Shown here: positions 11,214 to 22,149 of the stretch, in pieces
How the letters are laid out: the number at the start of each line of letters is the position of its first letter
Position numbering within the stretch: the first letter of the stretch is position 1
NCBI GenBank assembly: GCA_009599575.1
Contig: VWND01000064.1
Location: forward strand, 1,550,001 to 1,614,000
DNA length: 64,000 nt
Reading direction: 5' to 3'
From: Blumeriella jaapii
Taxonomy: Eukaryota > Ascomycota > Leotiomycetes > Helotiales > Drepanopezizaceae
The notes under the pieces: generated by a model
Seen by the model: only the letters and a program-made list of their open reading frames with translations
The model's database searches: none
Told to the model about the DNA's origin: nothing
Position numbers and translations under genes: made by a program

Positions 11214-13386
11214 TTGGCCACGCCCCTTTCTCAGGCTCGCGCGGCAACAAGATCCGGTACTAGAGTTGGATTTGGCAGCGATGCCACATCATGGTTTAGA
11301 TTTTGCTTTCGATTTCTCGAGCTCAGCTTAGCGTCTTTTTAAGAACCCTTTTTTTTATAAGTATTTGGCGTTTGTATTTAATTCACCCGTGGTGTACCAG
11401 TGGTAGAGATAGTTCAGAGCACCATATTTTAGTTGCTTAATCGGATCGAGCGTGGTGGTGGATCATCGAGGATGTGCTAGAAGCAGAAATAAAACCCAAT
11501 TGATTCGCTTCTCTCGTAAATTTCTGTTCACTTCCTGCTCCTCCACATGGTACTGCTTGCAAATCTACTTCAATTGTTGCTCATTTATGCCGCTTTTGGA
11601 AAGTATTTTGTTCGGTAACTGGATTTATCCCACCTCCGAGTCGTCGGCGATAGGTCTTGGCTTATGCAAGGCCTTTTTGCGTCCTTCATAGAACTCAAAA
11701 ACGATGTCAGATATTTTCCTTCGGAACTTCACTTTCAACTTCCAGCATGAAACATACGCATTATAATGATGTTGACTTGTGAACCAAGTTCAAAAAATTT
11801 CATCTTTAGAAGCTATAGTTGGAATAATAATACAAAAGAAAGAAGCCGTGTTGATGTTTTGGATACTCAGGTCAAAATTCGCTTAGACAATCAATTTAGG
11901 AAGGTACCATTGCGGGACAAGATAGGTAGGGCTTAAAATTCTAAAGTACTCAGCTGCTGTGAAAGAACATTTGAACTTCATTCAATGCACCCTTTATTTA
12001 AGTTTACAATAAGGAATGGTTGTACGAGCCATGATGCTTACTTGACCATTATTTCTCAATTTACCCATCTGATTTCCGTTTGCTAAATACTTAAATTGTT
12101 ACGGTCTCATATATATTAGACACTAATGGATAATAAAGTCCAAGCTTCTTATCAGTATAAAGAAGGTTAGACTAATCTCAACTATACCACTGAACTAGAA
12201 GAGAATTACGCATCCCCGCTCCTACCGAGCGATATATATTTTGAAAAGTCACAAGTAAAGGGAACTAAGGGCTTGCTATTAACGAAACCCGACCACAAAA
12301 GGTTTCAGCTTTCGGAACTTGACAGCGAAACAAAAGTCGACAACAGAAGACAGCTGACCTTGCTAGAGATTAGGAAGAAACTCACAAGAAAGCACTGCGG
12401 TAAGAAAGAAACTTGTTCAGAAATTGCAAAGCCCATCCGAAACACTCTGAGTCTCACTCCAACTGTCAAGAGGTCCCAGACCAAGCATCGCAGGCATTAC
12501 ATGGTCACCTCTGATTACAGTGAATCTTCATATCGAGAAAGCAGTTGGCTTAAGTACTTCCCCTCTGATTCTATCACATGAAAAACCCAACATGGCTAGC
12601 CATTTCTCGGTTCCGATGGAGTGAATACGCACACTGACTCCTCCGCTAGCAGAGATGGAAACCCAACTTTCTGACGATCGCTCTTTCTTTACTTGGAGAA
12701 CGGTTATGATTCATCGGTCACGTGACTGATCGGCTCGTGTCTGGATCGCGTACTTTTCGATATAAACCCCTTCTCTTCCCCTTCCTTTCAGATTGGTAAC
12801 CACATTTGCAACGTGTCTCAGACGCTTCGATTCTGAGGGCAGTTCGCACAGACTATTGTTTCTTGACAATACTCCTGTTTTCTACATTCAGGTAGAATTC
12901 CAAAAAGAACGAAAACTTAAGCATCATATACCTCGTTCTCTAGAGTCTTTTTTTGCCTTGCTACGAGAAGAAATGGAAATAAGTAGATGACAGTACTCGC
13001 TCAAATGACAATGTTTAACCTCTAATACTATCAAAAGATAAAAACGCTTCTCTATAACCTTAGCCGAATTAAAATATAAATAGCTGGGTCGAAAACAAAT
13101 GTGAAGCTTTGGAAATGGATGATAGCAGCAAGAAATTAATTCGAGGTCATCACGCGAAGAAACGTAAGAGATTTGCCCCGGGCAAAAGCGGCAGACGTTG
13201 GCGATGTCATTACATGCTAAGATATCATTGCCTGTAAGTCCTGTTCTTTGCACATGGTCATCTTGTTTTATTTGGTGATACTAAGTGCACCGGGGATATC
13301 TCAAGCAACGATTGTGCTGTTAAGATCTGGAACATCCATAAGCCTGTGAAGACCGGTGTCTCTGAGGTATAGACATACAGCAATCA
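11214..13386. other. AT-rich gene-poor block
   Basis: No recognisable gene. Open frames such as 12273-12581 (102 codons) have no family features. The second copy of the promoter-like block lies at 12756-12775, followed by a CT-rich stretch and TTTCAG. The rest is AT-rich with many stops, like 6.5-10.4 kb, so the cupin gene sits as an island inside one AT-rich region. Confidence 0.5.
12756..12775 (+). promoter_or_regulatory. Promoter-like block, copy 2
   Basis: Identical over 20 nt with 8139-8158, including TATAAA, and followed by a similar CT-rich run. Downstream sequence is not clearly coding. Confidence 0.4.
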
Positions 13387-14702
13387 TCAGAGCTCATCCC
13401 TGTGCTCTTCCGAGCTACCAAGACCAAGATTGTGATGTTTGACACCAGCCGTCAGCGCCTCTAGATGACTCCAGTCCTTCGAGTCCTCACCAAGGCCCCA
13501 GGCAAACACCCCTCGCAACCCCTCCTCTTTCACGATGGAGGGAAACTTATTCAGAATGGCTTCCGGGGTATCCCAAGTCCACCAAATGTTCTCCTTCTCA
13601 TCCCAGTAATAGTGGCCCCCATGAACATCATCGTACTTGCCGTCTTTCATAGCTTTGCGGAACGAAATTTCCAACTCAGATGGAACATCATCAATCCAGG
13701 AGAACGCTCCGGCCTGTCCTAGATCGGCTCCCGTCTTCGGATCTTCCATCGGCATAGTCTTGCAGGTGGGCAGATTAGAAGCGCAATCCGCATTGGGGTC
13801 CGTCTTGAACCACTTAACAAAAAATGCGAAGCCCAGGTTGGCTTTCTCTGGAGACAGTCCGTTACCTAAGTACGCGTTGATAGAATCAAGAGACAGTTCG
13901 ATGCCAGTATGGTGCTTCGTCACCACGTCTCTCCGGTTCATCAGATCGTAGGTCATTATGTTGAGAAAATCGAGCGACTGGCTGATCAACGGTATTGTGA
14001 CGTTTGTAAACGCTAACATGTCCCTTCTTAGACCGGGCACTGCTGCTGACATGACCTTGGAAGGACCAAGGGCAGCACGGATCTCCGATAGGAGAAGAGG
14101 ATATGCTGCAATCTCCCACTCCCTATCACGGTTGGGAACTTGCTTGTAGTCCTCGCCATTGCCTCTATAGAATTATAAGTAAAATAGAACGCTGGGGATG
14201 TTCACGTGCGACATACCCCGGGTATTCCCAATCAATATCGACGCCTGCAGAATGTCAGTAGGCGTAGTAAAGGACCATGTTTCGAAAGCGAACCGTCTGC
14301 TCCCGTGTACTCGACCATAGCCTTTACATTTTTTGCAAATAGCTTCCGATTGTAGTCTGTTCTAGCAGCGATGGGAAAGCCACTATCGCCCCACCCTCCA
14401 ATAGCCACCATAATAGAGGTACCTTTTGCAAATTTCGAGCGTACTTCTTCAACAGTCGTGAACAGCGGCCATGCGGAAGGATTTTCTTCGTTGAAACCCG
14501 AAGAGGGCATAAAAGCAATGGCAACATGAGTGACTTCTGATACTAAATTCGGCTCTGGTACATCATTGTGCTGTCTAGAAAGCGCATTAGTAGATTGTAA
14601 TTGTGAAGCTTGGAGACATTCGTACCCTGTCAAGTACATGATATATCTTGCATTGGCTGCCAGCGCCATTGCTGTGATGGAGAACACAAATCGGAGCAAC
14701 AT
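13387..14702 (-). CDS. GH18 chitinase with C-terminal RDEL
   Basis: Glycoside hydrolase family 18 enzyme, predicted to hydrolyse beta-1,4-linked N-acetylglucosamine. Exons 14702-14294, 14244-14217 (only 28 nt) and 14164-13387, introns 49 and 52 nt, give 404 residues. A signal peptide covers about residues 1-18. The GH18 signature DGVDIDWE spans residues 136-143, with E143 the catalytic acid; it is split by intron 1. Other family strands are visible: VAIGGWG near residue 99 and LNIMTYDLMNR. The protein ends in RDEL, which matches the ER-retrieval pattern [KRHQSA]-[DENQ]-E-L and is odd for a secreted chitinase. It lies 185 bp from divergent RFC4, so a shared promoter is likely. Confidence 0.9.
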
Positions 14703-14887
14703 TTTGCAAAGCTACACAGTTCCCTCACATGTGCTTATCACGAGGCGGTAGGTATCAAGCCAGACGTTGCCTCAAGGTAAAAAATGGGAAGGGTGCTGAA
14801 GCGAGGCCCGTTCCTGTTCCGCTCCACCACGCGTAAAGTGAAAATCGCGTCTACGCGACACACCTGAATTCAAACAACTCAACAGCG

Positions 14888-16063
14888 ATGACAGCCTCAA
14901 CGAGCGAAAAAGTCGGCGAGTCATCCACCTCAGCTGCGAAAAAGGCTCTCAAGGCAAACACCAATGGAGTCGCAAATTACGAGCTACCATGGTAAGATCT
15001 TCGTTGCCTCTACGAACCTCAGGTTTTAAAAATTGTAGGGTTGAGAAATACCGACCTGTGTTCCTCGACGACATTGTGGGCAACACCGAGACCATCGAAC
15101 GACTAAAGATTATTGCGAAAGATGGGAATATGCCTCACGTTATTATTTCTGGGATGCCGGGAATTGGGAAGACGACTTCGGTGCTGTGTCTTGCTAGACA
15201 GCTCTTGGGCGATGCATACAAGGAGGCTGTCCTAGAATTGAATGCAAGTGATGAGAGAGGTGCGTAAAGCCCTCCTAGATCTACTTCTTCTACAGCAAGT
15301 CTGACCTCCATTAAATAGGTATCGACGTGGTAAGGAATCGGATCAAAGGGTTCGCCCAAAAGAAAGTCACCCTTCCTCAGGGCCGACAAAAACTCGTTAT
15401 CCTCGATGAAGCAGACAGCATGACCTCCGGCGCCCAGCAAGCACTGAGACGTACCATGGAGATATACTCCGCGACGACCCGTTTCGCCTTCGCGTGCAAC
15501 CAGTCGAATAAGATCATCGAGCCCCTCCAATCTCGTTGCGCCATCCTGCGGTACTCCCGCCTGACGGATGCACAAATTGTCAAGAGATTGCTGCAGATTA
15601 TCGAGGCTGAGAAGGTTGAATACGCCGAGGATGGATTGGCAGCCTTGGTTTTCAGTGCCGAGGGCGATATGCGACAGGCTATCAATAATTTGCAGTCTAC
15701 ATGGGCTGGATTCGGTTTCGTCAGCGGGGACAATGTGTTCAAGGTCGTTGACTCGCCGCATCCCATTAAAGTCCAGGCCATGCTGAAGGCTTGTTACGAA
15801 GGCAAAGTGGATGCTGCGTTGGAGACACTAAAAGAGCTTTGGGATCTAGGGTATTCAAGCCATGACATTATCAGCACGATGTTCAAAGTCACCAAGACGA
15901 TACCGACACTGAGCGAGCATTCGAAGTTGGAGTTCGTCAAGGAGATTGGGTTACGCATATGAAAATTCTGGAGGGGGTGCAGACACTGCTCCAGCTCAGC
16001 GGATGCGTTGCGAGATTGGCGAAGCTGAACATGGACTCGAGGAAGTTTGTCGCGGCGAAGTAA
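14888..16063 (+). CDS. RFC4: Replication factor C subunit 4, with a one-base frame break near the C-terminus
   Basis: Small subunit of the clamp loader that places PCNA on DNA; nuclear and essential in yeast. Exons 14888-14991, 15039-15259 and 15319-16063; introns 47 and 59 nt. Walker A GMPGIGKT is residues 73-80, followed by the RFC boxes [17 protein letters not shown] (Walker B) and [11 protein letters not shown]. Reading is continuous to EIG at 15950; there one base is missing (GGGTTACG where GGG-TTN-ACG is expected), giving a premature TGA at 15960. The next frame continues perfectly with [18 protein letters not shown] to a TAA at 16061-16063, restoring the usual length of about 356 residues. 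Because the lost part is the conserved collar helix, a consensus error is the likeliest reason. Confidence 0.9.
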
Positions 16064-16248
16064 CATAACATGTGGAGGAGCATTGGGAAGGCGTTGTGGA
16101 TATCATGAATCATGTCAAAGACGGGAAGTCCTGCGGGCGTATATGGCCTGGTGGTTATAATCAATGAGATCGTGTTCTGATGTTGATTCGAGTCTCGCTA
16201 TCTCAGATAGCCATCTCATACGAGGTACATTTTCGTCTTCTCTCACCA

Positions 16249-16892
16249 TCAAGGTTTCTTCTCTAGCGGCTCCTCCCCAAACTCCCTCTCGTAGCTCTCC
16301 CACACAGCCCGGTCCCGAGCCATCCTTCTGTGCATCCGTACCTTCGCCTCGTACTCTCGAACTCTATGATCAGCCTCCAGGCAAGCACCCAGAATCATGC
16401 CTTTTCCTACCATTAGCCCTATCTATCCCCAGACTTGTCTCAGAGTCTCCGATCGACATTACCTGACATCTGTAGAAACCTATATTTAAATCCTCATAAG
16501 CCTTCAAAACCCCCCGTAAGACCACAAAACGAGACGAGCAGAAGGAGCTTAGTTACACTCACACTTTGAACTGAATAGTCAGCCCCTTGTAGATAGGACT
16601 TATCCTCCACCCTACACCTCCCAGGATAGCTGCGAAGAACCCCCACTGCGCTCGTCAGCCAACGCCCATTGTCAGATGCGTTTCCTCTCTTCAAGTCCAA
16701 GCGAGCTCTCCAGTCACGTCTCCTCACGCTCTCACGTGCCCCGTACTCAGAACCGGAGAGGGAGGGAGGGAAAACATCTGTACAGCAGGTACTGTAGGAG
16801 GGTACCTTTGCAGCGCCCACCACGGCTCCTCGCCCGCCTTCCCACGCTGCATCGTTGGCCTCTTGGCTTCGGAGACCGCCGGATGTGTGCAT
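16249..16892 (-). CDS. Small two-TM membrane protein, 112 aa, four exons including a 17-nt microexon
   Basis: Found by joining splice sites, as no single frame is long. Exons 16892-16806, 16645-16563, 16479-16463 (17 nt) and 16400-16249; introns 160, 83 and 62 nt, all GT-AG and in phase. The product starts MHTSGGLRSQEAND, has a hydrophobic segment WGFFAAILGGVGW, then ISPIYKGLTIQFKV, a second hydrophobic segment FLQMSGMILGACLEAD and a charged helical tail rich in Arg/Glu ending EEPLEKKP. The shape (two-helix hairpin plus basic helix) resembles small mitochondrial inner-membrane proteins, but no family could be named with confidence. It converges on RFC4, 185 bp apart. Intron 1 holds a GTACAG..GTACTGTAG pair (16781-16796). 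Confidence 0.75.
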
Positions 16893-17256
16893 GGTTACAT
16901 TTGTTGTGTTTGTCGGTTTGGTGCTGCGGTGCTGCGGTGAGGAGGTTCGGGGGTTGGTGAACGTCATGCATGCTCTGAATGCCGAATAAATGCCGAGATG
17001 GTTCTCACGGCACAGCAAGCCCTTTCTCTTGAGCAGCTTTGAGGCATTGTTCTGCTTCGATTGAGCATGGAACTTTTGGGGTTTTGGTGATTCGTGTTCC
17101 CAACAACACAACACTACTTACAAAGTGCTGATTCACTCTTTGCATGCCGGAGTCCTGCCTGTCATGTGGGAATCCCTCTAATGCGGGTATACATAGTCTA
17201 TGGTTCTATCTACACTTCTGCACGCTACAAATTCACGTTCATCTCTCTGATGACAT
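16893..17256. other. Spacer between the 112-aa gene and the YheT-family hydrolase
   Basis: Lies upstream of the minus-strand 112-aa gene and downstream of the minus-strand hydrolase, so it should hold the promoter of the former and the terminator of the latter. No gene or strong repeat seen. Confidence 0.5.
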
Positions 17257-18816
17257 TCACTCATTCTTCCATTTCCGGTCTACCGGACGGAATCTGGTGT
17301 AGCTCGAGTGGTCTTTGCTCGCCACTTCGGCAGCGGAATCAACGATATTCTCAAAATCAATTTCAAAGGCCATTTTGTTCAGGAAATTGACCGTCTACGT
17401 TTTGTATTAGCTGAGAATTAAGGAGTAGCACAGGAATCACTTACCGGTCGAGCATGCCAGCGGTGTCCATCGTTCTCGAACCATGCCAAATGACCCCCCA
17501 GAGATGTGGTGCACATAACGGCGTAGGGTGTTTGCTTGACTTCTTCATATGGCAGTGCTTCGTGGATGACAACCTGTTATTCAGATTAGGGTTTACACTG
17601 CTCAAAGTAGGCTAGCCGATTTGTACTTACGGGGTCGTCTTTGGCTTGAATAATAAAGAGCGGTATCCTGACGGCGAAGAGCGAATCGGTGGATGAAGCA
17701 TCGCGGTAGTAGGCTCCTTCGGTTGGGTAGCCCCAAGCAGGACCCTGTACGACCTGTGTAAGCACTAGTTTCCCAAGAGGTTTAAGAACTTGTGAGCCAA
17801 TCCAAGACCTTTGACCACAAAACACGCTACTGGCTCCAAGATGTAGAGCAGCTGAGGAGGGGTCCTACTGACCTGTACCTCTCTATCGAACTCATGGAGA
17901 TAAGTAACCTTCCAGATCTTCCCGAAATCCATGGCGGGATTTTTGACTACCTCGTCGTGATGGCGTTCGATCAGCCTTTTCATGTTGCTGCCCATGGCCC
18001 TGGAGTAGATTTCTTTTCCAAGCCACGTCCTTTGCAGTCCCACTGAACCAACGTCAAGGTTCCAAGGATTTGACACAACGACGGCGCTCTTCAGTAGGCA
18101 ATCCGCACCTTCCTCGCCGATGTACTCCAGATCCGTTAACAGGAAGAACCGCGCAGCAGTGGTGTCAAACTTACATTTGTCAAGATGTTGGCTCCTAATG
18201 AGAATCCGGCTCCGAACAGAGGTCTGTTGGGGAAAGTCTTTCTGAGCCATTTCACAGTTTGCCTGCAGTCCCAAGTAGCACGAGCATTGTAGAGGATACT
18301 GCTTGTGATTTTGTGTTCTGCGCAACCTCGGGAGTTGACTACACAAGCCTCCCACTGCCTGTCTCCTCCAGCTTCCACTAGCGGTGCCAAAACATGCTTC
18401 AGGTAAATCTCGTAGGAGCCTCCTGACAGCCCATGTAGAGCAACCAGCATCGGGCGATTGTCTAATGACCCAATTTCTTTGAACATTTCGTCGCTGAAGT
18501 AGGTAGTCCGGACTGGAAGAGTATCATCTGCTTCCGAAGTAGCGGGAACCACGAAATCTACAGCAAATGTCCCTTCGTACTTTGGGTCTTCAGCATGGAA
18601 AATCTTGCGTTTGTAGCAAATGGGTGGGCCCTCGCTTTTCACCGCGGTCCAGATGGTTTGCAAGTGGCCATTGAACAGGAGCGGGTTGAGTCGACATGGG
18701 GGAGTCGACTCTTCACAGACGGACAACAGATCTGTTGCTGTTCCATCTTTGCTGGCGAGAGACAGGGGAGTTGTAGAGTGATGGAAGGCTATTTTTGCAC
18801 GTCCAAACCATTCCAT
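17257..18816 (-). CDS. Alpha/beta hydrolase, YheT / Eeb1-Eht1 (EMB8) family
   Basis: Five exons: 18816-18175, 18124-17879, 17753-17631, 17573-17445, 17394-17257; introns 50, 125, 57 and 50 nt; 425 residues. Family hallmarks are LNPLLFNGHLQTIW, the oxyanion region LVALHGLSGGS, the nucleophile elbow GAGFSLGANILTN (Ser in G-x-S-x-G), the acid region IIQAKDDP and the catalytic His in TSLGGHLAWF. Yeast members Eeb1, Eht1 and YMR210W are acyl transferases/esterases forming medium-chain ethyl esters or cleaving monoacylglycerol; substrate here is unknown. The first ATG in frame, MEWFGRAKIAFHHS, fits the family start. It diverges from MAU2 across 200 bp. Confidence 0.88.
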
Positions 18817-19016
18817 GTTCTCGTCCAATAAGTAATGATGATACCGGTACAGTTTCTCGCCCTACGAAGTTGTTCCGAGCAAGCACTAGTGGCTTAGTCA
18901 GCACCTTAGAGATCTACCGTGGACAAACACGAGGCTCGGCGCGACATCGCATCTACATATCGCATCCTGCCTGTCTATTATCTTCTCGGCGCGTCCCGAG
19001 CAGGCCAGCAGCAGAC

Positions 19017-21621
19017 ATGGCCTACCAGGGAGGTACGAACCCAGGAAACTCTTGGGCTGGCCACCCGAATCCATATGCTGTCCCCCTTCCAGATCCTCGG
19101 ACGCAGCAGCGGATGCCAAACGGGGGGCCATCGCAGTATCCCGTCCCAGCACCCGTCAACCAGGGCCAGTATTGGGCAATGAACGTTCAAGCACCCTATG
19201 CCATGAAGCAAAATCATGCAAACGACACCTATCGTCCGCCGCCTCTTCCTCCTCCTCCACCTACGCAGAGCTTCCAGCAGCAAATTCATCCCCAGCAGCT
19301 TCAACACGTTTCGCAGCCTCAGCACATCTCCCCTCAGTATATCTCCCCTACCCAGCTTCTCTCTGCGCAGCCACGAATGTTGTCGCAACAATACCCCTCT
19401 ACCGTAGAGCCTGTCAATGGCCGGAACGTTCTCGAACCAATGAACCAAATCGCCTCGAGAACGTCGTCGCATCCTTCCGAACCGGAGCAGGATACGGTCA
19501 AGCTTCTGGTAGCACTGGCGGAGGAGTATTTTGAAGCTGCGCATGAAATGGCCCCGTCTGTAGCGACCTCGATGACACGAGCCGACGTGGGAGCGTACGA
19601 AAAGTTGATTGCTACGGGATTAGGCTGCTTGAAAGCGGCACTGAAGAACCTTAGGCTCCCAGCTAGGTTAGAAGCAAACATTCGACTACGATACGCGGGT
19701 GTGCTCTATGAAGAGACCGAGAATTCCATGGAGGCAGAATCCGCTCTGAGCAAAGGAATCGCGCTATGTGAACGGGTATGGTCGTAGCCCTAATCAGGGG
19801 CGTACAGAATTTCTGACTAACATAATCCAGAACCACTATGAAGATCTGAAATATGCTATGCAATTTCTCCTTGCACAATGGATGGGCAAGAAGAACCTGA
19901 AGGCTTCCATCAAGGCTCTAGACCAATACGTACAAGATGCCCAAATGTTTGTTACCTCTTTACTGCGTATGCCCTTCTGCTGACTAATTCGAGATACTCG
20001 CACTATTCATGGGTCTACGTCTTCCGATTCCTCAGGGCAACGCACTCGATGAAATCCGGATCCCTTATGGACTACCATACAGCCATCAACCATCTTCGAT
20101 CTGCAGCGTACCTAGCTGAGGGCCAGGGTGATCATGCTATTTTCCTCGTAGCATCACTCATGGAAGCTATTGCCTATATGAAGACCACAGGTCCGGAATC
20201 CGTGGAGCATATTCAAAGAGCAATAGCTGCCGCTTGGAAATATCAAGGAGATTCGAAATGCAGGATACCGCAACTTACGGGCCTCACTCACATTCTTGCT
20301 GTAGCTTGTAGCATCAGACTGGGGGCTTCTCAGGACATGGTCGAGAAACTGAAGGCAATGCAGTCAATGATGGATGATGCTTTGAAAAACGCGCCAGAGT
20401 GGAGCACGACAGACGACGCAATTTCGGTTCCGATTAGACGCACTCCCAAAAGCTCACATGTTGTAAGCCAAGACACACGAATGATACTGGGTATCGGCTC
20501 AGATGGCGGAGACAACCTCATGATGTGTTTTTTGAACAAGAAAGATACATACTGCGTGACGTTGGTATTTCGATCTTTCTTCTCATTCCACGCTGAAAAT
20601 TGACAGGTACCTTCTATCCGGCCTGGTTCTTCTACACAAGAACTCTTCAGACCAGAAGGGCTTTAAATTTTTGAAGGCTGGCTTAGACATGCTCGAGGGT
20701 AAGACCAGTGCGATCTCGTTGCCCCGTTCTCGTTTTGTTCTAACAGCGCCCTTCTTAACAGACGCCCGCGCTGTCAAAAGACATCCTGGATCGTTACCGG
20801 ACTTGGTCGCAAATCGTCAGTGGCGAGGTCTACTCCTGTGCTACTTCCGCATCTACATGGCTTTTTCCTCGGCTGGTGCGGGAGACTGGCTGGAAGTGAA
20901 GCGTTACATTGAAGAGCTTAATACGACGATAAAAACATTCGGTATTCCCCTAGAGGATACCTTAGATCATTTGACAGTGTATCTTACGGGGGTGTACCAT
21001 CAAGGTATTGGAGAGCTCGACCAAGCTTTGGAGATATTCCATGACAAGAAGTTCGAACTGTCAACGGCCAAGAACGCCAACGCTACTTTGACGGATCAAC
21101 TACTGCGAGATCTTTCCATTTTAGCTGCTCTGAGCAAGCTCTGGATCTTGCAAGATCCACCTCGGCGAAACACTTCTCAGAATGGGGAATTGATGGACAA
21201 GCTGAAACCTCTGTGCGAAAGTCATCTAAATACCGATATTCAGACAGCCTTCAATCTGATCGCGGCTACAGTTCCGACGAACCCCCCTCCGGCAACTTTC
21301 GAAGTCAAGAATTATCTGCGACTTGCCCTCAAAGGAGCCATGATCACAGCCAACACGCAATTCTTATGTATTACTTTGAACGTAATGTGTAGCAAATTTT
21401 TCAGCAACGTGGTGGGCGATCAGGCTGAGAAGAGCGCCATGGCGGCGTCGACACAAGCAACTAACAGCGGCAATGTCCTCTGGAAGAGTGTAGCTGACGG
21501 TATGCTGTCGAGATGCTATCAGCTGCAAGGGAAAGGTGATTTGGCGGAGAAGATTCTCTTCGAGGCCCAATCCAATGCGCAAAAGGCTTTGCGAGGCTCG
21601 TCGAGCTACAAGGCTACCTAG
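19017..21621 (+). CDS. MAU2: Cohesin loading factor Mau2/Scc4
   Basis: Partner of Scc2/Nipbl in loading cohesin onto chromosomes; nuclear, made of TPR-like helical repeats. Exons 19017-19775, 19831-19946, 19994-20560, 20607-20698 and 20762-21621; introns 55, 47, 46 and 63 nt; 797 residues. The N-terminus (to about residue 155) is Pro/Gln-rich and disordered. The cohesin_load domain starts with LLVALAEEYFEAAHEMAP and continues through helices such as GLGCLKAALKNLRLP and LLCYFRIYMAFSSAGAGDW. Donors of introns 2 and 3 are weak (GTTTGT and GTTGGT) but are the only ones keeping the frame VT-YLLSGLVLLHKN. The start ATG is 200 bp from the divergent hydrolase. Confidence 0.88.
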
Positions 21622-22149
21622 CGGAGGACTTCGGAGCATGGTGGGAATGTACAGCATTGAAGGTGTTCTGGCAGGGCCAATTGGGATCTGGGTTGGGACT
21701 GGCATGGCGCTCGGGAATTATCGGCGTCATAAATACCCATTTGCATGTAGCTTTCGGGCCTCGTTGTCGTCGCATTTACTATAGATGCAGGTCAGCAAAG
21801 ATCCTAGGACGATCGTCTGTGATATTCTAGGCGTCGAAGTACGTGGTTGCATCATGCCAAAGTGCTGTTTGCCAAACTCAATTGATATGATGTTTGCGAT
21901 ATGGTGATGGTGATATCTACTATCCTTTATAATTTCATGGCTCTTATGGATTAAGATCTTCGGTTTGTTTGTATTCGAAATCCCGAAACCACCGAGTTGT
22001 TGGAGGGTTCTGCTCGCCTCTCAACCCCTGTCGCTACGGGGGCCGGAATGGAACGTCTTGTGGTATTGCCAAAAAATTATTTAGAGGCGACGCGAACATC
22101 TCGAGTCTCACGCGACATCCATATTGCGCTCACAATCACATCCTTTTCT
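21622..22149. other. Spacer between MAU2 and PET127
   Basis: No gene seen. The frame of PET127 stays open upstream to 21997, but the protein there shows no conserved features and a mitochondrial presequence starts at 22150, so this stretch is taken as the promoter and leader. Confidence 0.5.

Noticed and set aside
12273..12581. 102-codon open frame (plus)
   Set aside because: Lys/Ser/Thr-rich with no features; AT-rich context with the promoter-like block lying downstream, not upstream.
21997..22149. N-terminal extension of PET127
   Set aside because: Frame is open but not protein-like, and a clear mitochondrial presequence starts at 22150.
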